From a virus: a stretch of 64,000 nucleotides of DNA. The notes under the pieces are model-generated. The model was not told the origin of the DNA, did not search any database, and saw nothing but the letters and a program-made list of their open reading frames with translations. The stretch is from the IMG/VR virus record IMGVR_UViG_3300047548_001236, positions 186,001 through 250,000 of that record; one strand, given 5' to 3'. Each line of letters starts with the position of its first letter. Position 1 is the first letter of the stretch. The translations under genes were made by a program, and so were the position numbers. Positions 32,111-41,739 of this stretch are shown one piece after another.

Positions 32111-34311
32111 TTAGATTCAAAACATTCATTAACGAAGACGTTTTACTCGAGAACCGTATCGAGTTCCTCAAGCAACAAAACCCAACAATCGACACGACTC
32201 ACGACACCTTGGCTAAGCACAAGGACGCTGGGGCAATCATTGACCACTTTGCTAAGAAGGCGGACCCAACGCCAACCAAGGCTCATACTCAGTGGATCGT
32301 CAATCAATATAAGAAGCAGACAATCCGTCAGGAAGATGCCCCTCAAATCAAGTCAACGCTGAATGATTTTGAAACAGTGAAGCCTCGCCTAGAAAAGAAG
32401 GACCTCAACCAATACAAGGATATTGGTGAGTTGAGAGACGCTGTCGCTACTCAGAAGAGCCAAGCAGAGAAGGTCGTGAAGGCAAAGAAAACAACCGCTG
32501 CAAACAAGTCTGCTGATCTTGAAAAGATGTACGATGAAGACGGTGTGACTGGATATAAAATCCCCAATAAAGAGTCGAGCATCAGGAACTACGGTCCTGC
32601 TGGCGAGGTGAAACAGACACACTGGTGCACCGCTGCCAACTCAGGCAACAACATGTTCAACCACTATAAAGGTGGCAAGTATACCATGCACTTCCCTAAT
32701 GGAGAAGTGCTGCAATTCCACCACCAATCCAATCAAATCATGGACAAATACGATCGTCGCGTTGAAGAAGGCGATCCACGTTTTGCACCGTATGAGCACC
32801 ACATCACCAAATTCATCCACCAAACCAAGCCCCTCGAGAGCGATTCAAAGATCGATAGGTTCCACCACTATGAACCATACGAGATAGATGATGCGATTGC
32901 TGGATACAAGAAGAGGTTGAGTGATAGCAACAATGATCCTACTGCCAGTGGGGTCAGCTACCACCACACAACAAAAAATCTGACAGACATTAGCGAAAAG
33001 GCTAAGCTAAGTGACAAGCAATTCGATGCGATCCATTCTCTTCCTATTGGTAAAGATTACCTTAACCGACCAGAGGGCGTTCCACTCAGCCTGAGCAAAA
33101 ACAAAAAGCTGACACATGAGCAGGTGGGTAAGTTGCTAGGCGCCCATGACGAGAAGGTGCTTGATCATCACGAAGAGCAGCTTGCACAGAACCCTGTTGT
33201 GAAGGACGAACATATTGACGCATTGCTCAAATCACCGAGACTCAGCAAAGAAGCATTCCACTCGCTGGCCAACAATCCTAACTTGAAACAACATCACATC
33301 GACGCTCTTATCAAAGATCCAGAGACGCATGATAAGCTGGGTAGCAACCACGCGATCACTTTGACCAAGGATCATCAGGATCAGATAATAGATAGTGGCA
33401 AGTGGAAGGAAGGGTTTGCACATCGCAGTGACCTGCACCCTGATACCGTCGAGCATTTGCTGGGAAGTGGGTATGGAGCACACATCCATACGCACCTGGT
33501 CAACAACCCACATGTTGAGATGGATGATCGCCAGCTTCGTAGTTTGCATGCGCAGCACAATAGAGGCGAGTCTGCAATTTCTGGAGCCATCTTCGATTCT
33601 CCAAAGACGTCTCCAGAGACGAGAGAGCATGTGTTCAATACTCATATGGATCATCTTGAAAGAAGCGGTGGAGGTTCTAGCCCTGCTCTTGATACGATGA
33701 TCCGTTCCAAGCATTTCACAAAAGACCACCTCGATCGAGTGCTGGATGTTGCTGACAAAACAGATAAACAACCAGGTGCAACGAACACAATGAGAATATA
33801 CGCTTCGAGATATCTCAAGGCATCACCTGCTCAGCTTGATCGTCAGGTCAACGCTAGCAAGCAAGGCACCGCTCCAGTAGGTTATCTGCTTGACAATAAG
33901 AACCTGAAACCCGAACACTTGAAAACGTTGTTCAACGCTGCAGCTTCTAGCAAAACGGAGTATGAAAAGGAAAAGGTGATGGAGCATCCATCCATCAACG
34001 GGGATGTTCTCCATCACGTGTTCGATAGTGGACATAGCTGGGATAGAACACGTGTTCTACACCACCCAAAAGTTCAAATGTCTCACTTCCAAAAAGCTAT
34101 GGATGTGGGTCAATCCTTGCATGGCGCGATATCGTCTTCACCGAGTGCTCCGCCTTCGACTCTGAGTAAGCTGGCTGACTCGCCGTTCTCGTTCGTGCGT
34201 CAAAACATTGCGAGTCACAAGAACACACCTCAAGAAACCCTTGCTAACCTAGCAAACGATTCAGCCGAAGAGGTGTCGTCCATTGCTAAGAAGCGTTTGA
34301 AGTTGAAATAA
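32107..34311 (+). CDS. Capsid-targeted repeat protein 4, with distinct WCTA-type domain
   Basis: 734 residues. The decamer MIRFKTFINE fits the same capsid-targeting pattern, but the next 250 residues differ from the paralogues: a Lys-rich helical part, then THWCTAANSGNNMFNHYKGGKY and LQFHHQSNQIMDKYDRR, a pattern I have seen in other phage repeat proteins of unknown function. Residues about 290-734 are degenerate LRV-like repeats. The base composition and repeat spelling are more divergent than in the paralogues. It may be an older member or a different module on the same delivery signal. Confidence 0.75.
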   Translation: MIRFKTFINEDVLLENRIEFLKQQNPTIDTTHDTLAKHKDAGAIIDHFAKKADPTPTKAHTQWIVNQYKKQTIRQEDAPQIKSTLNDFETVKPRLEKKDLNQYKDIGELRDAVATQKSQAEKVVKAKKTTAANKSADLEKMYDEDGVTGYKIPNKESSIRNYGPAGEVKQTHWCTAANSGNNMFNHYKGGKYTMHFPNGEVLQFHHQSNQIMDKYDRRVEEGDPRFAPYEHHITKFIHQTKPLESDSKIDRFHHYEPYEIDDAIAGYKKRLSDSNNDPTASGVSYHHTTKNLTDISEKAKLSDKQFDAIHSLPIGKDYLNRPEGVPLSLSKNKKLTHEQVGKLLGAHDEKVLDHHEEQLAQNPVVKDEHIDALLKSPRLSKEAFHSLANNPNLKQHHIDALIKDPETHDKLGSNHAITLTKDHQDQIIDSGKWKEGFAHRSDLHPDTVEHLLGSGYGAHIHTHLVNNPHVEMDDRQLRSLHAQHNRGESAISGAIFDSPKTSPETREHVFNTHMDHLERSGGGSSPALDTMIRSKHFTKDHLDRVLDVADKTDKQPGATNTMRIYASRYLKASPAQLDRQVNASKQGTAPVGYLLDNKNLKPEHLKTLFNAAASSKTEYEKEKVMEHPSINGDVLHHVFDSGHSWDRTRVLHHPKVQMSHFQKAMDVGQSLHGAISSSPSAPPSTLSKLADSPFSFVRQNIASHKNTPQETLANLANDSAEEVSSIAKKRLKLK

Positions 34312-34322
34312 GAGAGCCAAAC

Positions 34323-35297
34323 ATGGAATACGAACTCACATCTCAGAAGCTCGACAACAACACCCATCTAGTGAAGAACAAGCACACGAACGAGCCAGTC
34401 GCCATACTGAAAAGAACTGGCGGCTACAAGCGAAATGAAGTCAAGTCGGAATGGCACCCCGACTACAAGCTGTTGCACCCTGAGGTTCACGAAAACCTTC
34501 TGACGAGAAACTTCCACAAGCCACATGACAGCGTTTCTGATGCTGTTAGCAACATCACATACATATCGCAAGATCACGCATTTGGTAAAAACTCGCGAAT
34601 CGATCCTATCAAAACACGGTATGCCGGCGATTTTGATACCAAGACACCTTATGGCCAAGATACGAAAGGGCATAAGTGGCATGTGTTGGACGATGACGGG
34701 AAACACGTCGCTTCTATAACGTCATTCCACGGACCAAACCAAATTCACCGCGAGTCTCCTGTAAGTGTCGGTTGGGTCAAATCGTTCAACGATAGCGTTC
34801 CCGATAGTGTCAAAGAAGCGGCAAATTCAAAGCACGGAGGTCAGACTCTTTATGCGACGATGAACCGTATTCGTTACATGATGGACAACAAGGGTAAAGA
34901 GCCTCGCTTTGTCGGTACGCATGTCGACCCTGCGTCTAAGACTAAGATGTTCAAAACGAATCTACCACCAGAAGAAGCGTCGAAGGCGTATGAAGAGCAT
35001 CTAGCAAAGAGGCTAGGAAACGGCTACACGTTTACACGTCACGGACCCACGCTGTTTACAGCAGAGAAGCCAGCGCAAGGAAGGTACGATAGAACTTACC
35101 AACACCACGTTATAGCTATGCCTGGTCAGCTTCATCATATCGAGTCTTCGCTCCATCACCCAGACTACGATACAACGACCAACAAGAACAAGGAAGTTGT
35201 TGAGTCGTATATGCTGAATCCTAATAAGAGACCTTACCCGTTGACGCTCGAAGAGCATCTCAAGGCACAACGTTTCCTCCTTAAAAAGGCTAGATAA
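34323..35297 (+). CDS. Unknown protein inside the LRV operon, without capsid-targeting start
   Basis: 324 residues. Unlike its six neighbours it starts MEYELTSQKLDNN, with no targeting decamer, and has no LRV repeats. Residues about 110-130 (GHKWHVLDDDGKHVASI) recall the GHSW...NGQEIYRATL segment of the paralogues, so it may share the same small beta domain. Rich in His, Lys and Tyr. It could be a chaperone, a companion enzyme or a virion protein. It ends directly before the next gene with no gap. Confidence 0.7.
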   Translation: MEYELTSQKLDNNTHLVKNKHTNEPVAILKRTGGYKRNEVKSEWHPDYKLLHPEVHENLLTRNFHKPHDSVSDAVSNITYISQDHAFGKNSRIDPIKTRYAGDFDTKTPYGQDTKGHKWHVLDDDGKHVASITSFHGPNQIHRESPVSVGWVKSFNDSVPDSVKEAANSKHGGQTLYATMNRIRYMMDNKGKEPRFVGTHVDPASKTKMFKTNLPPEEASKAYEEHLAKRLGNGYTFTRHGPTLFTAEKPAQGRYDRTYQHHVIAMPGQLHHIESSLHHPDYDTTTNKNKEVVESYMLNPNKRPYPLTLEEHLKAQRFLLKKAR

Positions 35298-37391
35298 ATG
35301 CGCAGCTTCAAATCGTATCTGATAGAGTATATAACCGACAGCCAACGTGAACGTTACAAAAACGTCCACATGACCGACAAAGCTCGTGCCGATACCGATG
35401 AATTTTTCGGTGTCGGTAACGACAAGGTTCACGGCGAAATCGAACACGGTGAAAAGTCCGAGATACATAAGCAACTCGAGAACCATCTCGGGCGAGAGGT
35501 ATCTCATGAAGAATACAACAAGGGAACCGTGAAAGACAAACACAACCGTGATGTGAAGATCGGACGTTTGATCAAGGACAATGACCTACGTATTCAGTTT
35601 GACAAGGACCCATCTCGTCAGATTGCAAAAGCACCCACTCTGAAAACAACGACCGTTCGCGGTGTTGAGGTTGCAGGGCAGACAAACCCTGTACCCAATG
35701 CTGAACATCCTGAGGGACATTCGTGGAAGGGTTATAGCTGTAAGAACATTGAGTCAGGAATCAATAGGCGTTATCTCGAGCCAGAAATCAAGCACGGGAC
35801 TGTTGTTCACTATGTACATGATCACAACGGCCAAGAAATATATCGAGCAACGCTTCACCCGCACCATAACGAACATGGTGATGTTGCATATGGCTTGGAT
35901 GCTGAGTATGGTATCAAACACCCGAAGTTCACAGCTGATGCCCAGCGCGTCGCGAAGGAGCTCTCTGGTGAATATAAGCCAGGAACGTTCTGGAAGCACC
36001 CGGAAGTATACAACGACAACGGCAAGAGTAATATGTTCCACCCTGGCATATCCGAAGGGCATATTTCAGATATCTTAACACACGGTTCAACCAGTGACAA
36101 ACATGATATCATGATGCACCCTGCTTTCACAAGCGATCACGTGTCCAAGGTTCTGAAATACGAACCAAATGGAGCACTGAGAGGACACGCTTTATTGAGA
36201 AGCGATCTTGTGACACCAGAACACATCACGACAGCTTTGAACGATCCCGACGACCACGTTAAGCGTATGGCTCTACACAACGGGTCCAAAATTACAGCGG
36301 ATCATGTTAAACGAGCTCTTGAGCCTGACATGCCAGCGGACATTCGCCGTCATATGGCTAAAAACCGCCATGCAACACCTGAATTGCTTTCACAAGTTAT
36401 CAAGCACGATCCGAACTCGGAAGTTGTGCAAACGGCTGTAATGAACAAGAATGCTACCCCAGAACATATAACTCAGGCTTTACAACATCCTGACGTTTAC
36501 GTGAGACAAGCGGCATTGACGCGTTCTGACCTCGTCAATGACAGCCATCTGCACACCGCTGTCCGTGACTCCAGTCCTCGTATCACAACACATGCAGCTT
36601 TTCATCACAAAGCTAAACCAGAACATCTCGACTACATTATGGATCATGGACATAACAACGCACTCGAAGCTATGTTCCACCGTGAAAGCAACGCAACGTC
36701 TGAACACATTGGCAAAGCTCTTCGTAGCACCGATCCAAGATTCACGACAACTATAAAAGAGTTCGCTGCATCACATCCCAACGCATCTTCGGAAAATATC
36801 ATGGATGCGTTGAAACTAAACAACCCACGCATCACCTATGATGTGATCGATAATCACGATAATCTCAGCAAAGAGCATATGGATCACATAGTGAAGCATA
36901 CGCCTGATGATGACGATATGATATCCGCAATATCTCGTCACCCATCGTTGCGTGCCGAGCACATTACGCATCTTCTCGATAGACCGGGCATATCAAAGAA
37001 CATATTCGCAAGTCGTATATACAAACAGCTAGCCAACCACCGGAATCTCGCTCCGGAACATATGGAGAGACTGGCCAAGCACGACAACTGGAATGTTCGA
37101 AATATCATTGCCAATCGTCACGATGCTCCTGCTCATGTTCTCTCACATATCGTCAGACACGATCCAGAAGAAGCAAACAGATATGATGCTATCATGAACG
37201 ACAACACTCATCCGGACGATCTGGAGCATGCTGTCAAACATGATGAAAGCGTATTCAATAAGGAAGCTGCACTGCGCAACTTCAATACGCCGGTACATGC
37301 AATCAAGCACGTTTTGGATACATATAAGACAGGCGATCTGAGAAAACAAGCCATTAGCTCTCTGCGTCAAAGAGGAATACAAGCCGAATGA
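35298..37391 (+). CDS. Capsid-targeted LRV-repeat protein 5
   Basis: 697 residues, the longest of the five close paralogues. Decamer MRSFKSYLIE; shared domain to about 235 (EFFGVGNDKVHGE, NRDVKIGRLIKDNDLRIQF, GVEVAGQTNPVP, HSWKGYSCKN, NGQEIYRATLHPHHN); then about eighteen LRV-type repeats (NKNATPEHITQALQHPDVYVRQ and similar). The ATG starts immediately after the stop of the 34323 gene. Confidence 0.8.
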   Translation: MRSFKSYLIEYITDSQRERYKNVHMTDKARADTDEFFGVGNDKVHGEIEHGEKSEIHKQLENHLGREVSHEEYNKGTVKDKHNRDVKIGRLIKDNDLRIQFDKDPSRQIAKAPTLKTTTVRGVEVAGQTNPVPNAEHPEGHSWKGYSCKNIESGINRRYLEPEIKHGTVVHYVHDHNGQEIYRATLHPHHNEHGDVAYGLDAEYGIKHPKFTADAQRVAKELSGEYKPGTFWKHPEVYNDNGKSNMFHPGISEGHISDILTHGSTSDKHDIMMHPAFTSDHVSKVLKYEPNGALRGHALLRSDLVTPEHITTALNDPDDHVKRMALHNGSKITADHVKRALEPDMPADIRRHMAKNRHATPELLSQVIKHDPNSEVVQTAVMNKNATPEHITQALQHPDVYVRQAALTRSDLVNDSHLHTAVRDSSPRITTHAAFHHKAKPEHLDYIMDHGHNNALEAMFHRESNATSEHIGKALRSTDPRFTTTIKEFAASHPNASSENIMDALKLNNPRITYDVIDNHDNLSKEHMDHIVKHTPDDDDMISAISRHPSLRAEHITHLLDRPGISKNIFASRIYKQLANHRNLAPEHMERLAKHDNWNVRNIIANRHDAPAHVLSHIVRHDPEEANRYDAIMNDNTHPDDLEHAVKHDESVFNKEAALRNFNTPVHAIKHVLDTYKTGDLRKQAISSLRQRGIQAE

Positions 37392-39319
37392 TAAAGTTCA
37401 AATCGTTTTTGTTGGAATATCTAACAGACAAGCAAAGGGAACGGTATAAAGACGTTCGCATGACCGATAAGGCTCGCGCTGACACGGACCATTTCTTTGG
37501 AGCTGGGAATGACAAGATACACGGCGAGATCGAGCATGACGACAAGTCAGAAATTCATCACCAGCTCGAAGCCCATCTAGGCCAGCCTATTTCTCACGAG
37601 GATTACAAAAAAGGAACGACTCTCGATCGTCACGGTCGAGAAGTGAAGATTGGCCGTCTGATTAAGGATAACGACCTTCGCAATCAGTTTGACCAAGATC
37701 CATCACGTAAGATAGCCAAAACGTCAACGCTCAAAACCACAACGGTACGTGGTACGGAAGTAGCTGGCCAGACAAATCCTGAGCCAAACGCAGAGCATCC
37801 AAACGGCCACTCGTGGCACGACATAAGCTGTAAAAACGTTGAGAATGGCATAAACAAGCATTATCTTGATAAAGAGATCCAACACGGCACCGTTGTCCAT
37901 TTTGTTCACGACCACAACGGGCAGGAAATCTACCGAGCAACATTACACCCACATCACAACGATGAGGGTCATACCATCTACTCCGTCGATGCGGAATATG
38001 GTATAAAACACCCCAACTTCACACAGGATGCTCATCGTGTCGCGAGCCAGCTTTCTGGCGAGTATAAAAGGGGAACATTTGTCAAAAACCGCAATGTGTA
38101 TAACGACAATGGAATGAGGTATGCTCTTCACCCAGCAGCACCTGGAGCTGAGGTTGATAAAGAAACCCACGAAGAACTCGCAAAACCGTACGAAAAGCAG
38201 AGTGCTGAGAAGCTGAGAGTGCTGCTAACACATCCAAATATTTCAGGCGAAACGTTGTCACACGTTCTACACACTACTCAGGAGACGCCTGCAGACGTAT
38301 GGGGTCTTGCAGCTAAACACCCAAATCTGAAAGGTGAACACCTAGAAAAAGCGTTGAACAGCACACATAGTCACACAGCGACTTCGGCTCTAAAGAATCC
38401 TAATGTTACAGCCGAACATCTGCATAAAGTGTTGGACGCTCCAGATACCAATCGTAACTGGGCTCAAAAACGAGCTGTGTTCGAATCCCCTGCTGTCAAT
38501 TCGAGCCACATTGAGAAAGCTCTCAAGACCGATCCTAGCGATGATTTGTTTCATGCTGCAGCACAACATCCTAAGACAACATCTGCGCAGTTGAACGTTG
38601 TCGCTCAGCATTACCCATACATTGCTCTCCAACACAGAAACGTCAAGCCATCCAACATCGATAAATGGTTGGATAGTGACGATGGTCGTCTACGTCAAGG
38701 AGCTGCTCTGCATAAAGCGGCTACTGATGCTAACCTCACAAAAGCTCTGTCACAGGATCCTGAAACGCGATCAGGCACTGTTTGGGCTGCTCTAGGCAAC
38801 CGTAACATAAAACCACATCACATCGAACCGTTTCTGAATCACAGTAACAGAGAACTCCGCATTGCGGCTGCTGAAAGTCCTGGAATCTCTCCTGAGCAGA
38901 TTGATAAAGTTCTTGACCACGAGAAAGATCGGCATGTTTTAAGTACATTGATCCACAGAACCAATACCAAGGTTACAGATGCACATCTACGCAAGGTTCT
39001 GAACGGTGATTATCCGATGAGAGTTAAAGAAAAGGTAGCAGAGCATCCGAACATATCTTCTGATACGATCAACAAGGCGTTGGATTTTGCTCATCAAAAC
39101 GATAATGGGAAGATGGCGCTCGACGCTCTTAGTCACGACCACGTAACCTCAGACAACCTACACCACGCGTTGAAACTCGACAATCCTCGCATCGAGAGCG
39201 ACGTCTTGTGGCATAATCAGGCTACACCAGAACACTGGGAATACGTTGCCAAGCACAGTAAAAGCCCAGGTAACGTTGCTGTTGCCGAGCGGTTCCTGGC
39301 AAACGGTAGAAGAGGATAA
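37388..39319 (+). CDS. Capsid-targeted LRV-repeat protein 6
   Basis: 643 residues. Decamer MIKFKSFLLE; shared domain to about 240 (DHFFGAGNDKIHGE, GREVKIGRLIKDNDLRNQF, GTEVAGQTNPEP, HSWHDISCKN, NGQEIYRATLHPHHN); then about sixteen LRV-type repeats. It is closest to protein 5 in the first 150 residues, pointing to recent tandem duplication. Last gene of the operon; a terminator follows within 10 bases. ATGA overlap with protein 5. Confidence 0.8.
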   Translation: MIKFKSFLLEYLTDKQRERYKDVRMTDKARADTDHFFGAGNDKIHGEIEHDDKSEIHHQLEAHLGQPISHEDYKKGTTLDRHGREVKIGRLIKDNDLRNQFDQDPSRKIAKTSTLKTTTVRGTEVAGQTNPEPNAEHPNGHSWHDISCKNVENGINKHYLDKEIQHGTVVHFVHDHNGQEIYRATLHPHHNDEGHTIYSVDAEYGIKHPNFTQDAHRVASQLSGEYKRGTFVKNRNVYNDNGMRYALHPAAPGAEVDKETHEELAKPYEKQSAEKLRVLLTHPNISGETLSHVLHTTQETPADVWGLAAKHPNLKGEHLEKALNSTHSHTATSALKNPNVTAEHLHKVLDAPDTNRNWAQKRAVFESPAVNSSHIEKALKTDPSDDLFHAAAQHPKTTSAQLNVVAQHYPYIALQHRNVKPSNIDKWLDSDDGRLRQGAALHKAATDANLTKALSQDPETRSGTVWAALGNRNIKPHHIEPFLNHSNRELRIAAAESPGISPEQIDKVLDHEKDRHVLSTLIHRTNTKVTDAHLRKVLNGDYPMRVKEKVAEHPNISSDTINKALDFAHQNDNGKMALDALSHDHVTSDNLHHALKLDNPRIESDVLWHNQATPEHWEYVAKHSKSPGNVAVAERFLANGRRG

Positions 39320-39320
39320 G

Positions 39321-39344
39321 AAAAAAGCCCCTTTCGGGGCTTTT
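39321..39344. terminator. Bidirectional intrinsic terminator
   Basis: GCCCC-TTTC-GGGGC stem-loop (39327-39340) flanked by AAAAAA on the left and TTTT on the right. It ends the rightward LRV operon and, on the other strand, the leftward operon that finishes at 39347. Confidence 0.85.
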
Positions 39345-39346
39345 CC

Positions 39347-39577
39347 TTAGGGACGAGCGATTAGCGTGTCCAGCTTTGCATTGATTTGTCGCAACGCTTC
39401 TGCTGTTGCCTCTGATTCAGTACGAGAAGCTTCCATCTGCGTTGTAGCAGTTTCGAGTTTGAGAAGCACTTCATCGATCCGCGGTTGGACAGTTTGCGTT
39501 GAAAGAAGATACGCAAGACCGATTGCGGCAATCGCCATAAGCGGAAGAGTGAAGAAGACAGCTTTCAAAAATGACAT
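39347..39577 (-). CDS. Small membrane-anchored coiled-coil protein
   Basis: 76 residues from ATG 39577 (AAAGGA upstream). An N-terminal transmembrane segment (FFTLPLMAIAAIGLAYLL) precedes a helix with heptad spacing (VLLKLETATTQMEASRTES). Such proteins occur as phage spanin- or envelope-type subunits, but no specific role can be assigned. Confidence 0.6.
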   Translation of the reverse strand: MSFLKAVFFTLPLMAIAAIGLAYLLSTQTVQPRIDEVLLKLETATTQMEASRTESEATAEALRQINAKLDTLIARP

Positions 39578-39595
39578 GTATTTTCCTTTCAAGTG

Positions 39596-39985
39596 TTAGC
39601 TGTAGTTAACGTGGATTTGAGCGAAGTAGTGGAAGTTACCCATCGGTTCTTTGATTGACCGAACAACAAACTCTGGAACAAAACGACCGAACCGTTCGAT
39701 GAATTGATCTTTATCAAGAATTTCGGCGCCCATTGCCATCCAACCATCAAACGTCTCGGCAAAGTCGCGAATTAAGATGTCCTCGACTTTTGTCTTTAGA
39801 ACGCCTCGATTAAACACAACCCTACCATTTTCATCTCGTTGTTCCTCGAAGTGAGGCTTAACCTCATAATCTTCATCTTTTGGGTGAAGATACGTGATCA
39901 GGATGGAAATAGTTCTACCTTCACCGGTTGCTGCGTAGTCTGATACAACGAAGTGCACTTTATCACCTTTTGAAATAATACACAA
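39596..39985 (-). CDS. Hypothetical protein
   Basis: 129 residues, alpha/beta, no recognised motif. Overlaps the end of the gene upstream by 23 bases. Listed start 39985; a start further in is possible. Confidence 0.6.
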   Translation of the reverse strand: MCIISKGDKVHFVVSDYAATGEGRTISILITYLHPKDEDYEVKPHFEEQRDENGRVVFNRGVLKTKVEDILIRDFAETFDGWMAMGAEILDKDQFIERFGRFVPEFVVRSIKEPMGNFHYFAQIHVNYS

Positions 39986-40235
39986 CAGACGTTCCAGTCA
40001 GACCATTGCACGAGATAGTAACGTCTACAAATTCGAGATTGCCGTCCTCTGACGCGTGTTCGGAAGCCCATTTATATGCTTCCTCGAAAGAAGCAAACCC
40101 CTCTGTCAGGTGAGCATACGAGTAATGACGCCAATAGTCTTCGTCATACTCAGATGGTTTTGGTGAAGGATAGAACAGGATGGGATGGTAAGTCCCACCC
40201 TGTGTATCTTCTGCGATACAGATTTTGTTAGTCAT
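39963..40235 (-). CDS. Hypothetical protein
   Basis: 90 residues, Tyr-rich, acidic (PSEYDEDYWRHYSYAHL). The ATG overlaps the stop of the DNA ligase gene by 4 bases. No known domain. Confidence 0.6.
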   Translation of the reverse strand: MTNKICIAEDTQGGTYHPILFYPSPKPSEYDEDYWRHYSYAHLTEGFASFEEAYKWASEHASEDGNLEFVDVTISCNGLTGTSVVYYFKR

Positions 40236-41572
40236 GCGAAGCTCATTGCCATTTGCTTGATCTCCAGAGCACGCTCGAGAGTATCGGTTTCGGTTTTGTC
40301 AGTGCGAACCTCATCAAAGCGAGGGTGAGACAGAGCATAGTGCTCACTGTCACGACCACGGGTGATGTCATTGCAGGTGACGGCGATAATCTTGCCGATG
40401 TACCAATCACGATTGCTGTTGATCTTCTCGAGCTGTTCATCGCTGAACCCCGAGCACGATCCCTTGATCTTGTCATCGTCGGTCTTGTATTCAATCGCAC
40501 CAAACGTCTTCTCACGCTTGGTTCCGATCCGACCTTCCTTGAAGCCGGTGACACGAACGTCAATCGTCATCTCAAGCTTCATCTTCAACTGATGCTTGCT
40601 GGTGCCGTCCTTGAACACACCATCTGCATCCTTAAGAATGCCACCTTCAAGACCCTGTTCCATCCAAGCTGTGACTTTGTCGAATGCTTCCGGAATGCTG
40701 GACACCAGATGAGATTCGATCAGTTTCAATTGACGGTGTTCAACATTTGCAAGGATTTCGCTGAGAGTCCGAAGACGCTTGGCATACTTGGTGGTGTTTT
40801 TCACCTTACGCGAAGCATCCGTATATTCTTCGGGAGTAACATAATCCCACAGATGGAACACGATCTTATCCATCGGAGGATTGTCAGAATTCAGAAGACC
40901 GTTGCTTTCCGCACGGTTCTCAGTCCCTTCAACAATCATCTCACCCATGTAGTGACCATCAGGCAGCACGTCGATCAGATCGTTTGCAAACGTGTAGTCG
41001 TACTGCTCACCGCTACGAGACAGGAACTCGATCTTACCACCGGAGACTTGCATCTCACGATACGTCCCATCTGCCTTCAACTGAATGAAAGCAGGGAACT
41101 TGATGTCCTTTGCAGTCTTGGCAGTAAACACACCGCAACGCATGTAGACAGGTTTTGTGATCAGATCGCCGAACACTTTGTTGATCTGCGTACGGCCACA
41201 GTTAATACGCAGATCGCGATTAATCACTTTGATCAGAAGATCGCGGTCGGTAGCATCCATCGAAAGGAACACGCGCTCCATCGCCTCGATCGCATCATTG
41301 CCAGTCACGAGACGTTCAGACAGCTTGTGCTCGAGGAAGTCGAGAGCTTGCTCGAGCGTAGTCGTTGCATTTTCCGAAACTGGGAAAGGATTGCCTCCCA
41401 GTTTCTTGTACCAATGATTCATCGTCAGATAATAACGATAGATCACCTTATCGTAGGTCATTTTCAGCACACGCTGTAGCAGAGCGTTGTCTTTGTGCTT
41501 CTTCAAAACAGCGACCTTGTGGTTCGAGCTGTTGCTGGCGTTCAGTTCCTCAACAATATTGTGGATGCTCAT
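40232..41572 (-). CDS. ATP-dependent DNA ligase (T4 gp30 type)
   Basis: 446 residues; T4 gp30 has 487. Motif I is IQLKADGTYREM with the adenylated Lys166, motif III IVFHLWDYV, motif IV LEGGILKD, motif V HQLKMKLE, and an OB-fold C-terminal domain follows with the YIGKIIAVTCNDI strand. It seals nicks during phage replication and recombination. Confidence 0.9.
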   Translation of the reverse strand: MSIHNIVEELNASNSSNHKVAVLKKHKDNALLQRVLKMTYDKVIYRYYLTMNHWYKKLGGNPFPVSENATTTLEQALDFLEHKLSERLVTGNDAIEAMERVFLSMDATDRDLLIKVINRDLRINCGRTQINKVFGDLITKPVYMRCGVFTAKTAKDIKFPAFIQLKADGTYREMQVSGGKIEFLSRSGEQYDYTFANDLIDVLPDGHYMGEMIVEGTENRAESNGLLNSDNPPMDKIVFHLWDYVTPEEYTDASRKVKNTTKYAKRLRTLSEILANVEHRQLKLIESHLVSSIPEAFDKVTAWMEQGLEGGILKDADGVFKDGTSKHQLKMKLEMTIDVRVTGFKEGRIGTKREKTFGAIEYKTDDDKIKGSCSGFSDEQLEKINSNRDWYIGKIIAVTCNDITRGRDSEHYALSHPRFDEVRTDKTETDTLERALEIKQMAMSFA

Positions 41573-41589
41573 GACGAAGGGTCTCCTGA

Positions 41590-41739
41590 TTATTCATCTT
41601 CCTCTTCGTCATACACCCACTCTTGATCCGAGTCAACGAACCCGTCATCATACAGTGCCTCGAAAATCTCATCGACCATGTGATCCTGGCCTTCGATCAA
41701 CATCAAGCACCACTTTGCGTATTGTTCAGCTGTTGCCAT
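41590..41739 (-). CDS. Small acidic protein
   Basis: 49 residues (MATAEQYAKWCLMLIEGQD...), ending in a strongly acidic tail. RBS GAGGAAC upstream of ATG 41739. It overlaps the 53-residue gene upstream in another frame. Similar short acidic proteins with a YAKWCLML helix are seen in phages; function unknown. Confidence 0.6.
   Translation of the reverse strand: MATAEQYAKWCLMLIEGQDHMVDEIFEALYDDGFVDSDQEWVYDEEEDE

Noticed and set aside
27304-39319. Tandem DNA repeats or a CRISPR-like array
   Set aside because: The repetition is at protein level (24-residue LRV units) with little DNA identity between units; no short direct repeats with unique spacers were seen.
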